NCBI GenBank assembly: GCA_023376005.1
Contig: CM042179.1
Coordinates: forward strand, 20,451,458 to 20,515,457
Source: Doryteuthis pealeii
Taxonomy: Eukaryota; Mollusca; Cephalopoda; Myopsida; Loliginidae
Length of the DNA stretch: 64,000 nucleotides
Direction: 5' to 3'
This document shows, one piece after another, positions 23,837 to 36,890 of the stretch. The notes under the pieces were generated by a model. It was given only the letters and a program-made list of their open reading frames with translations, ran no database searches and was not told the DNA's origin. The translations under genes were made by a program, and so were the position numbers. The first letter of the stretch is position 1, and the number at the start of each line of letters is the position of its first letter.

Positions 23837-24112
23837 GAGGCGCGTGGTCTAATGGTTAGAGTCGTAGGAAATGGACTCGCCAACACGAGTTCAATTCCTG
23901 GGTGAAGCTTTTGGCATTTAACATGGCGCTAATATCCTTGGGAAAGGTTGAATCTAATTCTCCTCCAGTTATGGTAAATAGCAGGGCAGACTGGACTCTT
24001 TAACCATGGCTAGGTAACCAGCCTAGAAGAAGGAAAACCCTGAATTCAACCTGTTAAACTCACTTAGAAATTGACTTTTTGTCGCATACTGCTCTTGTAG
24101 ATGGCTTAGTAA
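23837..24112 (+). mobile_element. SINE family 2 (copy in B)
   Basis: The clearest copy of this family. The head is GAGGCGCGTGGTCTAATGGT, the B box GAGTTCAATTCCTGGG is near 23887-23903, and the body includes CATGGCGCTAATATCCTTGG. The tail is TGCTCTTGTAGATGGCTTAG. It corresponds to 12926-13211 and 46364-46647. Confidence 0.9.
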
Positions 24113-25344
24113 ATATATATTTTTTGATATTATTGGGGAAGTTTTGTTACTTTCCCCAAAAAATTCCAGTTCACGTTTTTATTATTTAAAACATTTACCC
24201 ATTTTTCTTTTACTTATCTATTTCATTTAATATCATTTTAAAAACTTTCCAAATTAAAAAAAAGTATATTAAAATACCTTTGATTCTAAAAGACTTCCAA
24301 GAAACGTCAGCTTTTGAAAGCAATTTAGAGTTTCCCAAGAGTTCAAATATTTCCATATATATTTTATATAAAAAATTATGAGGTCTTCAAACTCATTTGA
24401 CAACTGTTATGAAAATAACTTTTACAATCATTTATTCTCGAAACGCTAAGACATGTTTAACCAATCTAAAAAAAATTGAAGCCAAAAAGAAAACTGCCTT
24501 TTTACATTTAATATAAAAAATGTGTTTTCTTTCTACAAGACATATTTCATATTCGTTAAAAGTACCTAGAAATCTTTCTCTTTTTTTCGTTTAATTTTAC
24601 TTGAAAACTGTACGGTAAAAAAGAAGGAAAAAATATGTTATTAAAGTTCCAGTGGCGGTTTGACTGAGTAGAAAAGCTTTAGATATTTCAATTCTTCTTC
24701 TAAAAAAAAAGCTTTACAGAGTGATACAAACGTGGGAAACATACACTCCAAATTTATAAAGCATAAAATTTTCTTTTAGCTCATTTTACATTTTGAAATT
24801 ACTTGTCCAGTCTCGTGTAAATGATAACAGTATTATTCTTATACTATTTCAAAACATTAAATGGACTATTAATCTTGTACGTCCATAAAATATTCATTAA
24901 ATGACAGCGTATACTTATTTCAGTGAAAAAATTATCCAACATGTATTATACTTTAACATATAGAAGTTTTTGTAGTAGACATTCCAGCAAAAATGTTGAA
25001 ACCAATAAAAACCTAACCCTTTTATAGCTTAGGTAAAACGCGCTGTAGATTCTGTTATTTTTGGCAGACATTTATTTTGTGGATATAGCATTTTAAAATA
25101 GTTTTTAATGTACAAACATTTGCTGAAAGTTTTAAGAAATAGTTTTAAAGCCTTATTAAAGTCCTTAAAAGGCTAAATCTTAAAACAATATCTTTTTACG
25201 ATTTTCGGCGAAGTTTTTCGTTAAAGTCCTAAATATTTTAATGGGCCTCTAAATTTTGCGCTGAAATATGTCAAGATATTTTCAAAGCTTCTTAAGTATT
25301 TTATAATTATTTATTAATACTTCTTTTTATTCTCTGTTAACTAT

Positions 25345-25665
25345 AAAGGTATTGAAATTCTACTCGTTAACGAAGGTATTGAAATTCTATTTGTTAACGA
25401 AAGTATTGAAATTCTGCTCGTTAACGAAAGTATTGAAATTCTGCTCGTTAACGAAAGTATTGAAATTCTGCTCGTTAACGAAAGTATTGGAATTCTACTC
25501 GTTAACCAATGTATTGAAATTTTACTCGTTAACCAAGGTATCGAAATTTTACTCGTTAACCAAGGTATGAATTTTACTCGTTAACCAATGTATTGAAATT
25601 CTACTTGCTAGCAAAGGTATTGAAATTTCATTTGTTAGCAAAGATATTGAAATTCTACTCTACAA
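25345..25665. repeat. 27-bp minisatellite (copy in B)
   Basis: The same array as 11372-11695, inverted, with about twelve units and the same order of unit variants. Confidence 0.95.
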
Positions 25666-26635
25666 TCTCGTTTTAAAATATTTGAAAAGAAAGAGAAAAT
25701 AAATGAAAAATATATTTTCAATTCTTTTGTAATTTGTAAATTAAATGTCACAAATCTGAAAAGGCTGAAAAGAAAGAAAGACAAACAATTCTCATTTGAA
25801 ATGTCAATTGTATTGATTCTATTTGCCTTTAGAATTCATTAGAATTTTCAAGAGTTTTCTTAAATATCTTAAATTGTGTAAGAGTACAAAAGAGTAAGAA
25901 TTTTGGTGGTGCTATATAGTGAGACTGAAAGTAGTAATAGTAGTTAATGCGATCGTTGTTGTAGTAAATAAACTCCTAAGTGTATCCATTTTCTGTTCAT
26001 ATGTTTCTGTTCACAGAGGAGAACAGGTGGCGTTTACAAGACTCTTGGTAAAAGGATTGCATGATTGCACGAAGACATTTCAAAGAACAACTCAAAGACT
26101 TGTTTCTTCCTACTGCCGCTGCTGCTTTGATCCAATGTTTGTGGCTTTTTTAGCCAGAAACTAAAGTCGACAATCGTAACTAAAGGTGTTTTTTTCTCAC
26201 TCACTTGGGCTCAGTGATACAAACGTTAAAAATTACTAGATAGGCGGAGAAAGAAGACACCTCGGTCGTAATTCAAGGGAAAAGATTCTTTGAATTTTTT
26301 TATTTTGTTTGTTTGATTTTTATTTTGATTTCACCACAATAATCCCTGAAATAAAATTTATGGTGTTTTGTTTTTCAGCTTGGATGCCAAAACCATTCTA
26401 TTTTATTACATGCAAAAATTTCTCTGTTTTACATGTAAGCAAAAATGTAACCTTTTTGGCATAAAATTAATATGTATTAATCTTTTGCAATTCTTACATT
26501 TTAATGTTGAACTTATTTTTATTGGTTGAAACATTCGACAGTTCTTATTCAAGGGTAAATTTTCAATGATAATTTTACCAGATGTTTTTAGAAAATTTAG
26601 CAATTTCAAAGACATTTTTTAAATAACAAAAAGTA

Positions 26636-26863
26636 AGTAATTAAAGTTGGTGGAGTGACCTATTGTCGGTATCAGCCGGACAGCGAGGGAGTATATCCCA
26701 TTTTCGCTAGCGCTAGACCAGAGGGAGTCAGCTCCCCACTTTACCGCACAGATCAGATTATACAATCTGTGCTACTCATATGCTGAATTGGCGGGGATCG
26801 GTATCGAACTCAGAACCTTGGGATTCCGAGGCGAGTACTCTAACGACTGAGCTAAACCAACCC
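26636..26863 (-). mobile_element. SINE family 1 (copy 1d in B)
   Basis: Inverted counterpart of 10175-10402, with the same short internal body. Confidence 0.9.
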
Positions 26864-27571
26864 CTTTTACTTTTAAAATTACTTTGTATTAATATACAAA
26901 AATAAAACAAGTTTATACTTAAATTACAACGATAGGTAATTTCAATATATAGGAACAAATGATAGAATATATCAATACTCCGTTTTAACTATTAATCAGT
27001 CTTGATTTAATTTTCTGTGGAGAAAATAAATTTTTTATTACCATTTTTCTCTGGTAAAATGAGATAATCAGTAATCGTCTTATGTTTTCTCTTTTGTTTT
27101 TATTTTTTTCAAACTTTTGCTGAATATCCAAAAATACAGAACTAAAATGAAAAGGGTAAGAAACTATTGAAAAAAATTAAAAGGAATTATCTTTATTTCT
27201 AGACAAAAAATACTGCATGTCTGTCATTAAGCTAAGCGTTAAAAGCCAAACGTCAAAAAAACAATTTAAAAAAGAATTCATAAAAAAACTTTTTCTAGAA
27301 TTTAGTAGCAAAAATGTCTGCTCAATAAATTAAGATAAATTCTCACGATACATTTGTGCAAACACAAAAAGAAATGGAATCTAATAATCTCAACCCAGAA
27401 AAGTTTATTAGAATGGACTACATATATAAAATAGACAAAACATAACATGGGGAGACAGACATAGAATTGTAAATAATATAATATTGAAACTAGGAAATTA
27501 AGAAATATAAACATAGTGATCCACGCGAAACTATGCAAATGAGTAAGATTGGACAATGTTATAGTATAAGG

Positions 27572-28149
27572 GTATTTGCCTCATACCCCACTTGTATGGG
27601 CTGGGCACAAGGCCTCGTTTTAACGTGGGCCCACCCACAAGCCGAAGCTTATTGGTGCGAAAGAACAAAAATTGCGTCGATCCCGTCGGAATTCCCCCAC
27701 AAGGGGGGGGGGCTCAGGCACTGGGCAATAAATCCAGCCCTGTCCCCAAGGGGGTAGGTATTGCCTGGGGGGATAGCCCCCTGGGATCGACGCTATTATT
27801 TATTACTTAACCTGATCCAGTGGCCGAAGCACACTGGAACCCCCGAGGGGAAGGTAAGTTTATTTGTCTCATACCCCACCTGTATGGACTGGGCACAAGG
27901 CTCCGTTTTAACGTGGGCCCACCCACAAGCCGAAGCTAATGGGTGGGAGAGAACAAAAATTGCGTCGATCCCATCGGCATTCCTCCTCAAGGGGGCGCCT
28001 CATGCGCTGGGCAATAAACCCAGCCCTGTCCCAAAGGGGGCAGGTATTGCCTGGAGGGATGGCCGTCTGGGATCGAAGCTATTATTATAACATCACCGGT
28101 CCAGCGGCCGAAGCTCGCCGGACCCCCAGTCGAAACCGGGTTGGTAAGT
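27572..28149 (+). repeat. GC-rich two-unit module (copy in B)
   Basis: Inverted counterpart of 8892-9471. In this orientation the units end in GGTAAGT at 27853-27859 and 28143-28149, exactly 290 bases apart. In unit one GCGTCGATCCC (27674-27684) is perfectly complementary to GGGATCGACGC (27783-27793). Inside that stem GGCAATA and TATTGCC also pair, and several short hairpins are visible. In unit two the outer stem (27962-27972 with 28069-28079) has one mismatch. Confidence 0.7.
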
Positions 28150-29588
28150 ATCAGAGCACAGCATCCGGAACAGATACTACACTTTGATCCCCACCTAAGC
28201 AGTCAGAGAAAAAACGAGGATCATTAAAACTCTTCGGAACTGAAATCCAAATGGATCAACCAATCTAGTACAGAAAACTAGATCTTATAAATAAAAACAA
28301 AAATCTGTCAAAGAATTACATGTTTTGTAAAAAGAGAAGAATAATTGAAATCTCGAGAAAGAATAACAAATTATTAATATAAATACATTATTGAAATCGG
28401 AAAATAATGAGAAATGACTTATTGTTATTTGATTTATGCCATAAGATATTACGAGCATGAAAAATCGACGATTGACATTTAAGAAAATATTTGAAACTGG
28501 ATTACTATTTACATTTCTTTGAAACAATTCTGTATGAAAAAAACTTTAGCCAAGATTATTCATTGACAGAAATGAGATCTTCAATAAATAAATGTAAAAG
28601 TTTTGCTTACAAGGAATTCAAAACTATATGTAACTGGGTAAGGAATTATAATTGCCAATAATTATGAATTTCGGAATTTGTCCTTAAAATTTGCGACCTT
28701 TACTTTACTTTACACTTTACTTGTTACAATTAAAATATTATTTGCGAAAATGAACTATTTTTAGTCTTCATGGCCCTAAGTTTAAAAAAACAAAAGATTT
28801 TAAAAAGTTTAACAGCTAAAACAGAATAAAACAATAAATGACACAGAAAAATGTAAGGTTCCTTATTTATTTAAAAAGATAAAGAAAAATTCAAAATTGA
28901 GAATTCGATTTCAAATCTTTTTTTTTTTTTTCTTTTTAAATCCAAAACCGATACCATTATATGATTTGAATTTTAAAAAGAATTAACTCTCTTGTTGTTC
29001 GTACAAACATTTATTTGTTTGGATTTGAAGATAACTATAACTGAATAACATAAACTAAGATACAAAATACAAACAGCAAACTAATGTTTTGATAGTTTAG
29101 GTAATAATAACTGTTTACATCCTATGAGTAGCGGTAATAAACATTAGTAAATTGTCTGATAAGATTAATTGGATTTCAATGTTGTCTATTTTTCAATCAT
29201 AATTACAAATCTACATTTGCGTAATATATTTAAACAATTAAAATGTATTAAACAAGAATTCTGATGTAAATAACAGTTAGATCTTACGGATCTGTTAATT
29301 CCAAGAGTCGATGTCCCAATAAAAATTAATTTCATTTATAACAATATGTCATATTGTATTTTTACAAATAAACTTAAATGTAATGAAATAGCATTCTTTT
29401 TCCAGACCAGAACGACCATTTTTTTTGTTGGTCAGTTGAATAGTTTATGGTTGGTTGGCAGCGTTCCGTCTACGAGGGACGATGGAGTAGTGTCAAAGTT
29501 CTTGGCATTTTTGTAAACATGGCTGCAATTTTTATGCTGCTTGGAAATGTATACCAATTAGAAATTTAGAGAGCAACATTAATCAATG

Positions 29589-29589
<1 letters not shown>

Positions 29590-29628
<39 letters not shown>

Positions 29629-29666
29629 GAGAGAGAGCGTGAGTGAGAGTGAGGGAGAGAGAGAGA
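29590..29666. repeat. (GT)n/(GA)n microsatellite (copy in B)
   Basis: Inverted counterpart of 7377-7456. Confidence 0.95.
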
Positions 29667-29913
29667 AAAGAAATTGTTTAAAGAAAGCGAGTTAAGTGTT
29701 CAATACTTTTAGAGAAGAGCTGATTAAAAATCTAATATTTTAGAATTACACCCCCGCTGTAGCGCTGTATCCCCCCACCACCACCACCCTACCCCGTTAC
29801 AAAAACTTTCACGTGCTAGATTAGCATCATAATGTAAAAAAAAATAGATAATGAAATAAAAATAAATCTTGAATTTGGTCAAAAGAAAGAAAAATATATT
29901 TTACTATAACGGA

Positions 29914-30030
29914 TACACTCCTTGTATCCCATGATCAATTTTAAAACAAAGCCACGGTAGACTCCATTATCTCCAGTCGGTTGTCTTCCCTGTTTAGATT
30001 TAAAATTGATCATGTGATACGAGGAGTGTA
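29914..30030. repeat. Inverted repeat with 30-bp arms (copy in B)
   Basis: Arms 29914-29943 and 30001-30030. Counterpart of 7015-7131. Confidence 0.8.
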
Positions 30031-30477
30031 CACGTGACAAACAAATCTCTTGCTTTTGAACAAATTCAGGAATTTTGAAAAATTGTATTTTATTCATTTT
30101 TTTTTTTTTTCATTTTTTTTACAATATGAAGCTAATCGGGTTCACATAAAAATAATTTATTCAAGTTTCTACAATTTGAATCCAATTCCGTTTTCTTATT
30201 CAGCAATTTGCTGACTTCCAAATACTCAAATATACAAAGTTATTTTTCTTTTACAATTGTTTTTACTTTCTCAATATGATCGAGCTTCTTTTTTCTTAAT
30301 TTTCCATTGAATTATTGGGGATTTGCATATTTTGTGTGTGTTGTTTTTTTTGTGTGTTTTCTTTTTAATTTTTATTTGTTTTTACTTTCCGTTCATAACT
30401 CGATAATACTGTTTTCTTACAATATATTTCTATTTGAGAAACTTAAATTATTATTATCATTTAAAATTTGACTCTGT

Positions 30478-30732
30478 AGCTTCAAACTTAGTCGATAGAG
30501 CACCCACCTAAGAATCGCAAGATTCCTGGTTCAATTCCGATCCCCGCCAACTCGGCGCATGATTCGCATAGATTAGGTAATCTGATCTGTGCAGTAAAGT
30601 GGGAAAGCGACGGTAATAGTGTTGATCCATCTCAGCGAAAAAACAAACCCTGGTATAGCGCTAGCAAAAAGGAGATACACTCGCTCGCTGTTCGACTGAT
30701 ACCGACAATAGGCCATTCAGCCAACTTACTTT
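30478..30732 (+). mobile_element. SINE family 1 (copy 1c in B)
   Basis: Inverted counterpart of 6317-6569. The head CGATAGAGCACCCACC and B box GTTCAATTCCGATCC are on the plus strand here. Confidence 0.9.
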
Positions 30733-31080
30733 TTTGATATTGTCTATAAGATAATTTCCATTCAAAAGACACTTGAATATTTCTTTCAGTTTGCACCAGA
30801 CATTTTGGCTGCTATATTTTTATTTCAAGAGTTTTATCTAATGTTTGCTAATTATTTTATACACATTATTCACACATCAGAAGTTCATATTTACATTGTT
30901 TCTGTTAGTTTATTCAGTGTTTTACATTTAGTAAAATGTTTAAAAAGGGAAAATATTTTCACCACATTTGTCTCAAACTTTTGAGTTAGTGGACAGATAT
31001 CCATATTATTTTGTGTGTCTTCCATTGTTTTGAATGTTGTTGTAAATATAACTAGATTTTGTATAGTGTTCGTTATTTCC

Positions 31081-31094
31081 TATATATATATATA

Positions 31095-31176
<82 letters not shown>
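31081..31176. repeat. (TA)n(GT)n compound microsatellite (copy in B)
   Basis: Inverted counterpart of 5865-5967. Here the GT run is unbroken, while A has one broken unit. Confidence 0.95.
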
Positions 31177-31178
<2 letters not shown>

Positions 31179-31325
31179 ACCAACCCCTCTGCACAAGTAG
31201 GATGCTACCCAAGTTCAATTGTAATGCGTAGTTTAATAGATGTGAATTCAGAGTTCAAATTCAATTGCCTTTCTCTTAGACAAGTTACTAAACCTTTCCC
31301 AATGGTATTAGCGCTATGGGAAATG
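31177..31325 (-). mobile_element. SINE family 2 fragment (copy in B)
   Basis: Inverted counterpart of 5722-5863. The SINE 3' end again touches the microsatellite. Confidence 0.7.
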
Positions 31326-32182
31326 CAAATATATATACATAATATCTGTGTGTATATATAATATGTATATAAGCATATGTAAGGTTATGTATTCTAAGTA
31401 TATGATGTATCCACGTATATACATTACACAGTGATTTCAATTTTTGTTATACAATTATGGGATGCATAAGATTTTAGGAGACATATACGTCTACTTATAT
31501 CAAAGAAACGAATTAATGAAATTTGTTTTTGTTTTGGGGGTAGTTGTTTTTTGGTTTGTTATCTTTTGTTCTGTTTTGTTTTACTTTCCATTTTGTGCAG
31601 AATTAAATAAATAAACAGAATAAGTGTTGATAAATGAGTAGAGAGAAAATTATTAACTGGTGGGGGTGGCTTAGTGGGTAGAGATATTCGAAATCATGTC
31701 GTTGTCGTCATGTGAATCTGTTTTTTGAGTCACAATAAAAACAACAAAGTATATTGTATGACAATGACTCAGAACATGACTCTGTTGACTCTTATGTGCA
31801 CGTGTGTGTATGTGAATAAACACGCACATAGATGTGGGCATGCATCAACTTGCATCCTATGCATTTGCCTGCGTATATGTGTACTGATCGTGAGTGAGTG
31901 TGTATGTTTGTTTGTGTGTGTGTATGTTTAACAGAAGTTAGAGAGAGAGAGAGAAGGAGAAAATGTAGTGACAAAAAGACAGCTCGGTTACATAAGTTTA
32001 AGTATACATATGCATATGGGGGAGGGTTATTTTCCGCTTGTATCTGTCTATTTCAGTTGGAGTTTTCGTTTAATTGTTTTGTATTCGGGTGCAATTGTAT
32101 ATGTTTGAATGCATATCTTGCAAATCAAACACACGTATACAATTATATGTAAAGATATAAATACGCATATGAGTTTATACTT

Positions 32183-32191
32183 GTATATATA

Positions 32192-32245
<54 letters not shown>
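32183..32245. repeat. (TA)n microsatellite (copy in B)
   Basis: Counterpart of 4793-4858, with one phase break near 32200. Confidence 0.95.
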
Positions 32246-32247
<2 letters not shown>

Positions 32248-32984
32248 GCACATTTACTGGGTTTATGTGTGGTTTTATTATAAATATGTCTCAGGTTTGT
32301 TTATTACTTTTCTAGGTTTAAAATTTAGACTATCGTCATACATCTTCAGGACTTGGTATTGTGTGATATTTTTCCCATGCATTCACATATTCATACCAGA
32401 TGTCTCAGAATTGTCGCTAGGGATTAAATGACCATCTCAGTTTCTCCTTTTTTTTTATTTGCACTCGTTGAATTTTTATATGAATAGTAACAAGTACTTT
32501 ATACAAGAGATCAAGAAGTAACAAATTCTTATTAATATTCCAGTGGCCTAATCGGTTATTCTAGTTTGTTTTAATAGTTAATGTTTTTTTCTGGATTATC
32601 TGTTTATCTTGCAGATTGATATTTTCGACATAAGTAGTTGCCATAGCGACGAATAAAAAACGAGAAGATAATTCTTATGTATTAAAATGAAGATATCAAT
32701 TTCTGTTGTCCTAAGAACCCCCCCCCCATCATTCAGGGACCCGACATTTTGTACCATTGACACAAAGGCAAATGGCGAAACAGATAAACTATCTTGTCTA
32801 TGTGACACAAGATTTTAACCTTTCATAAATTACACAAAAGTCTATAAATAGCTGTATATGACCAAAATGGCCAAGGGAAGATTGCAACGTAAGTAAAATG
32901 ATCCGTAATTCATTTATATTACACACAGGCACACATTATATATTACATACACTCACACATACATACAATAATGATAATGATGAT

Positions 32985-33235
32985 AGTACTTGGACCTTGC
33001 CAGAGAAATAAATAAATAAACTAAGAATTCCCATTAGAGTTGGTGCCCTTGGAATGGTCCACAAGGTTTGGAAAAAAGGCTGGATCAATTTAGAATCAGA
33101 GGAATAATGGAGACAATCTAAAAAGAACATTGTTGGGATTAGCTACAATACTCAGAAGAGTCCTGGAGACCTGAGGATACTTGTTGTAATTCAGTCTTCG
33201 GTGAATGACTATACACTCGAGAGATGACATAAGCA
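32985..33235 (+). pseudogene. LINE C-terminal fragment 6 (copy in B)
   Basis: Inverted counterpart of 3835-4065. It reads 'IPIRVGALGMVHK' on the plus strand near 33030-33070. Confidence 0.65.
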
Positions 33236-33599
33236 TACTACGTCAAGAAAAATAGGGTGGAGGTCTCGCCAGCATTGGGGTTTGCGTAGATACGATTATT
33301 CGAAGACTCGAAGAATACACTAAAAAGAGCCAAAAAATATTAATTACAGCAGCCAGTAACATCAATTGCAACATAAGGACAAACAGAAAAAACAAAAACA
33401 GAGATGAGAAGGAAAATAATTATATGAATATTTCAAGCGATAATTTGGAGCGATCGCACACGTTAAGACCTGGAAATGTCTACGGAGGAAAAACTTCCAG
33501 TGAGGGTACACAAGACTATCTATGACTGCGTGGAAAATGTTATCTCTTTGTAATTGTAAATTAGCTTAAGATTTGACCAAACTATCAAATTGCATATAC

Positions 33600-33895
33600 A
33601 CAAACCGGAATTCGTCCTAGAGATTGAGACGTATAAAAGTTTCTGGGGCTTTGAGATACAAACGGGTCACCTTATTCCGGTTAGAAGACCAGACCTAGTG
33701 TTAGTTAACACGAAAATAAATTATCATCTAGTGGATTTTGCTGTGTCGGTGGATAACAATGAAAAATGAAAGAAAACGAAAATATAGACATCTAAACCAC
33801 AGCATTGTTAAGATTGGCTAGAATACTCTGAAGTCCTGAGACCTGAGGAGAATTGCTGTCACTCAAGACTCTAGTTAAAGACCGCCAGCTAACGC
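33600..33895 (+). pseudogene. LINE C-terminal fragment 5 (copy in B)
   Basis: Inverted counterpart of 3150-3465. It contains 'FWGFEIQTGHLIPVRRPD' near 33640-33700. Confidence 0.65.
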
Positions 33896-34226
33896 CGGTG
33901 TGTTAAATTCGCAAGGAGTGAAATTGTCTGGAGGGCCTCGAAATTCATCCAGTCTTTTTTCCAAACTTTTTGGGATCGTTCCAAGGTAGTTGGTATTACC
34001 TGCACTCATGTGCTGCATTTTTTTAGTTCTCTGGCAAGGTCCAAGTATTTGTCTTTCATTTTCAATATGTGGTCCGTCGGAACAGCAAATCCATGACATG
34101 GAAAAATCTTTCTTGTTAATTAACTCTAGGTCTGGTCATCTGACTGAGATAAGGCAATCCGTTTATATATCAAAATCACATAAAAATTTTATGCATCTCA
34201 TTCCGATTTATACATATACCATTCTG
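33880..34226 (-). pseudogene. LINE C-terminal fragment 4 (copy in B)
   Basis: Inverted counterpart of 2802-3175, interrupted on its 5' side by SINE copy 1b. Confidence 0.65.
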
Positions 34227-34485
34227 TAAGTAAAAGTTGGCGGAGTGGCCTATTGTCAGTATCAGCCGGACAGCGAGGGAGTATATCCCCTTTTTCGCTA
34301 ACACTAGACCAGAGGGAGTATTTTTGCTGAGGTGGAGCGCCACACCTACCGTCAGCTCCCACTTTACCGCATAGATCAGATTATACAATCTGTGCTACTC
34401 ATATGCTGACTTGGCGGGACCGGTATCGAACTCAGAACTTGGGATTCCGAGGTAAGTACTCTACTGAATGAACTAAACTGGTCCC
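34227..34485 (-). mobile_element. SINE family 1 (copy 1b in B)
   Basis: Inverted counterpart of 2541-2801. The target duplication is visible on both sides as TATACCATTCTGTA. Confidence 0.9.
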
Positions 34486-34559
34486 TATACCATTCTGTAG
34501 TATGATCAAATTTTAATCCATTGCATAATTACCAGTCGAATTCAGCAAACTAGCACAAA

Positions 34560-34935
34560 AAGAATAAAGACTTATTCACACTAGTTTTAACTGGTGGTTT
34601 TTCACTGAAGCCCGAGCGACAGCAAGTCTCCTCGGTCCCTAGTACTTTCCTATTCTAAATTATTTTAACAATGTTGGGATTTGAGTGATCTCAATTCATT
34701 CTCTGATTTTCAATTCACCGAGTTACTTTTACCAAGACTTTCGGTACCGTTCAAGGGCGCCAACAACATTGGTGTCACTTTCATGTTCTACAGTTGTTTC
34801 AGCTCTGGCAAGATCCAAGTATTTGTTTATCTTTTCGTTTTCCACTCTCTGGTCTGTTGGAGCTATACAATCTACTAGATAATGACTTCTTTTCTTTTGT
34901 GGATTAATAACAAGTATGAATTGGCATTTCACTCC
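34560..34935 (-). pseudogene. LINE C-terminal fragment 3 (copy in B)
   Basis: Inverted counterpart of 2090-2460. Confidence 0.65.
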
Positions 34936-35275
34936 TTACTAGTTTTTTACCACTTTCACTGGAGTCTGAGTGACAGTAAGTCTCCCGCGGTCTCCAGTAT
35001 CTATTCGATATTAACAATGCTGTGGACTGTATTGTCTAGATTCTTCCTCTGATTTCAAATTTTGCCAGTCTCATTTCCAAAGCCCTTGGGGCCATTCCGT
35101 TACACTTTGGTATCATCGCCACCTCATTTACATAATTTTTGTCAGCTCTCTGGCAAGATCTAAGTATTTGTCTATCTTTTCGTTCTTTCTTATGATCATT
35201 TTGGCCTACTGGAACGACAAAATACACTAAATGACATTTTTCTTGTTAAATTAAACAAGGTCTGGACTTCTGTTC
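34936..35275 (-). pseudogene. LINE C-terminal fragment 2, partial (copy in B)
   Basis: Inverted counterpart of about 1740-2080. On the minus strand the reading includes 'VAMIPKCNGMAPRALEMRLA' (about 35125-35065). It ends at the palindrome centre. Confidence 0.65.
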
Positions 35276-35535
35276 GCAAGTTTTGGCATCATAAGAAAGA
35301 ACGAAGAGTAGACAAATACTTAGATCTGCCAGAGAGCTGACAAAAATTATGTTAACATGAAGGTGCGATGATACCAAGTGTAACGAGATGGTCCCAAGGG
35401 CTTGGAAATGAGACTGGCAAATTGGAAATCAAGAGGAAGAATCTAGACAATACAGTCCACAGCAAATTGTGTAATATCGAAATAGAATAACTGGAAGACC
35501 GCGGGAGACTTACTGTCAATCAGACTCCAGTGAAA
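35276..35535 (+). pseudogene. LINE C-terminal fragment 2, partial (copy in C)
   Basis: Counterpart of 1811-2080, with many small indels near the palindrome centre. Confidence 0.65.
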
Positions 35536-35900
35536 GTTAGGAGTGAATGCGAGATCATACTTGTTATTAATCCACAAAGGAAGTCATTATCTAGTAGATT
35601 GTATAGCTCCAACAGACCAGAGAGTGAAAAACGAAAAGATAACCAAAATACTTGGATCTTGCCAGAGCTGAAACAACTGTAGAACATGAAAGTGACACCA
35701 ATTGTTTTGGCGCCCTTGGAACGGTACCGAAAGTCTTGGTAAGTAACTCGGTGAATTGAGAGAATGAATTGAGATCACTCAAATCCCAACATTGTTAAAA
35801 TAATTTAGAAATAGGAAAGTACTAGGGACCCGAGGAGACTTGCTGTCGCTCGGGCTTCAGTGAAAAACCACCAGTTAAAACTAGTGTGAATAAGTCCTTT
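35536..35900 (+). pseudogene. LINE C-terminal fragment 3 (copy in C)
   Basis: Counterpart of 2090-2460. Confidence 0.65.
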
Positions 35901-35982
35901 TATTCTTTTTGTGCTAGTTTGCTGAATTCGACTGGTAATTATGCAATGGATTAAAATTTGATCATACTACAGAATGGTATAG

Positions 35983-36243
35983 GGACCAGTTTAGTTCATT
36001 CAGTAGAGTACTTACCTCGGAATCCCAAGGTTTCTGAGTTCGATACCGGTCCCCGCCAAGTCAGCATATGAGTAGCACAGATTGTATAATCTGATCTATG
36101 CGGTAAAGTGGGGAGCTGACGGTAGGTGTGGCGCTCCACCTCAGCAAAAATACTCCCTCTGGTCTAGTGTTAGCGAAAAGGGGATATACTCCCTCGCTGT
36201 CCGGCTGATACTGACAATAGGCCACTCCGCCAACTTTTACTTA
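35983..36243 (+). mobile_element. SINE family 1 (copy 1b in C)
   Basis: Counterpart of 2541-2801. The left target duplication is TACAGAATGGTATA. The right one has an extra C (TACCAGAATGG), a one-base difference from A. Confidence 0.9.
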
Positions 36244-36590
36244 CCAGAATGGTATATGTAAATCGGAATGAGATGCATAAAATTTTATGTGATTTTGATA
36301 TATAAACGGATTGCTTTATCTCAGTCAGATGACCAGACCTAGAGTTAATTAACAAGAAAGATTTTTCCATGTCATGGATTTTGCTGTTCCGACGGACCAC
36401 ATATTGAAAATGAAAGACAAATACTTGGACTTGCCAGAGAACTAAAAAAATGCAGCACATGAGGGTGCAGGTAATACCAACTACCTTGGAACGATCCAAA
36501 AAGTTTGGAAAAAGACTGGATGAATTTCGAGGCCCTCCAGACAATTTCACTCCTTGCGAATTTAACACACGGCGTTAGCTGGCGGTCTTT
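36244..36590 (+). pseudogene. LINE C-terminal fragment 4 (copy in C)
   Basis: Counterpart of 2802-3175. Confidence 0.65.
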
Positions 36591-36890
36591 AACTAGAGTC
36601 TTGATGACAGCAATTCTCCTCAGGTCTCAGGGACTTCAGAGTATTCTAGCCAATCTTAACAATGCTGTGGTTTAGATGTCTATATTTTCGTTTTCTTTCA
36701 TTTTTCATTGTTATCCACGACACAGCAAAATCCACTAGATGATAATTTATTTTTTCGTGTTAACTAACACTAGGTCTGGTCTTCTAACCGGAATAAGGTG
36801 ACCCGTTTGTATCTCAAAGCCCCAGAAACTTTTATACGTCTCAATCTCTAGGACGAATTCCGGTTTGTGTATATGCAATTTGATAGTTTG
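36590..36890 (-). pseudogene. LINE C-terminal fragment 5 (copy in C)
   Basis: Counterpart of 3150-3465. Confidence 0.65.

Larger units (their letters stand above)
19876..35275 (-). repeat. Copy B of the triplicated unit, inverted
   Basis: The reverse complement of C from about 50627 back to the junction near 35276, and of A back to about 1740. With C it forms a palindrome with arms of about 15.3 kb. All mobile elements of the unit recur here in reverse order and opposite strand. Stretches between the features listed below have no gene and mirror the corresponding A and C stretches. Confidence 0.93.
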
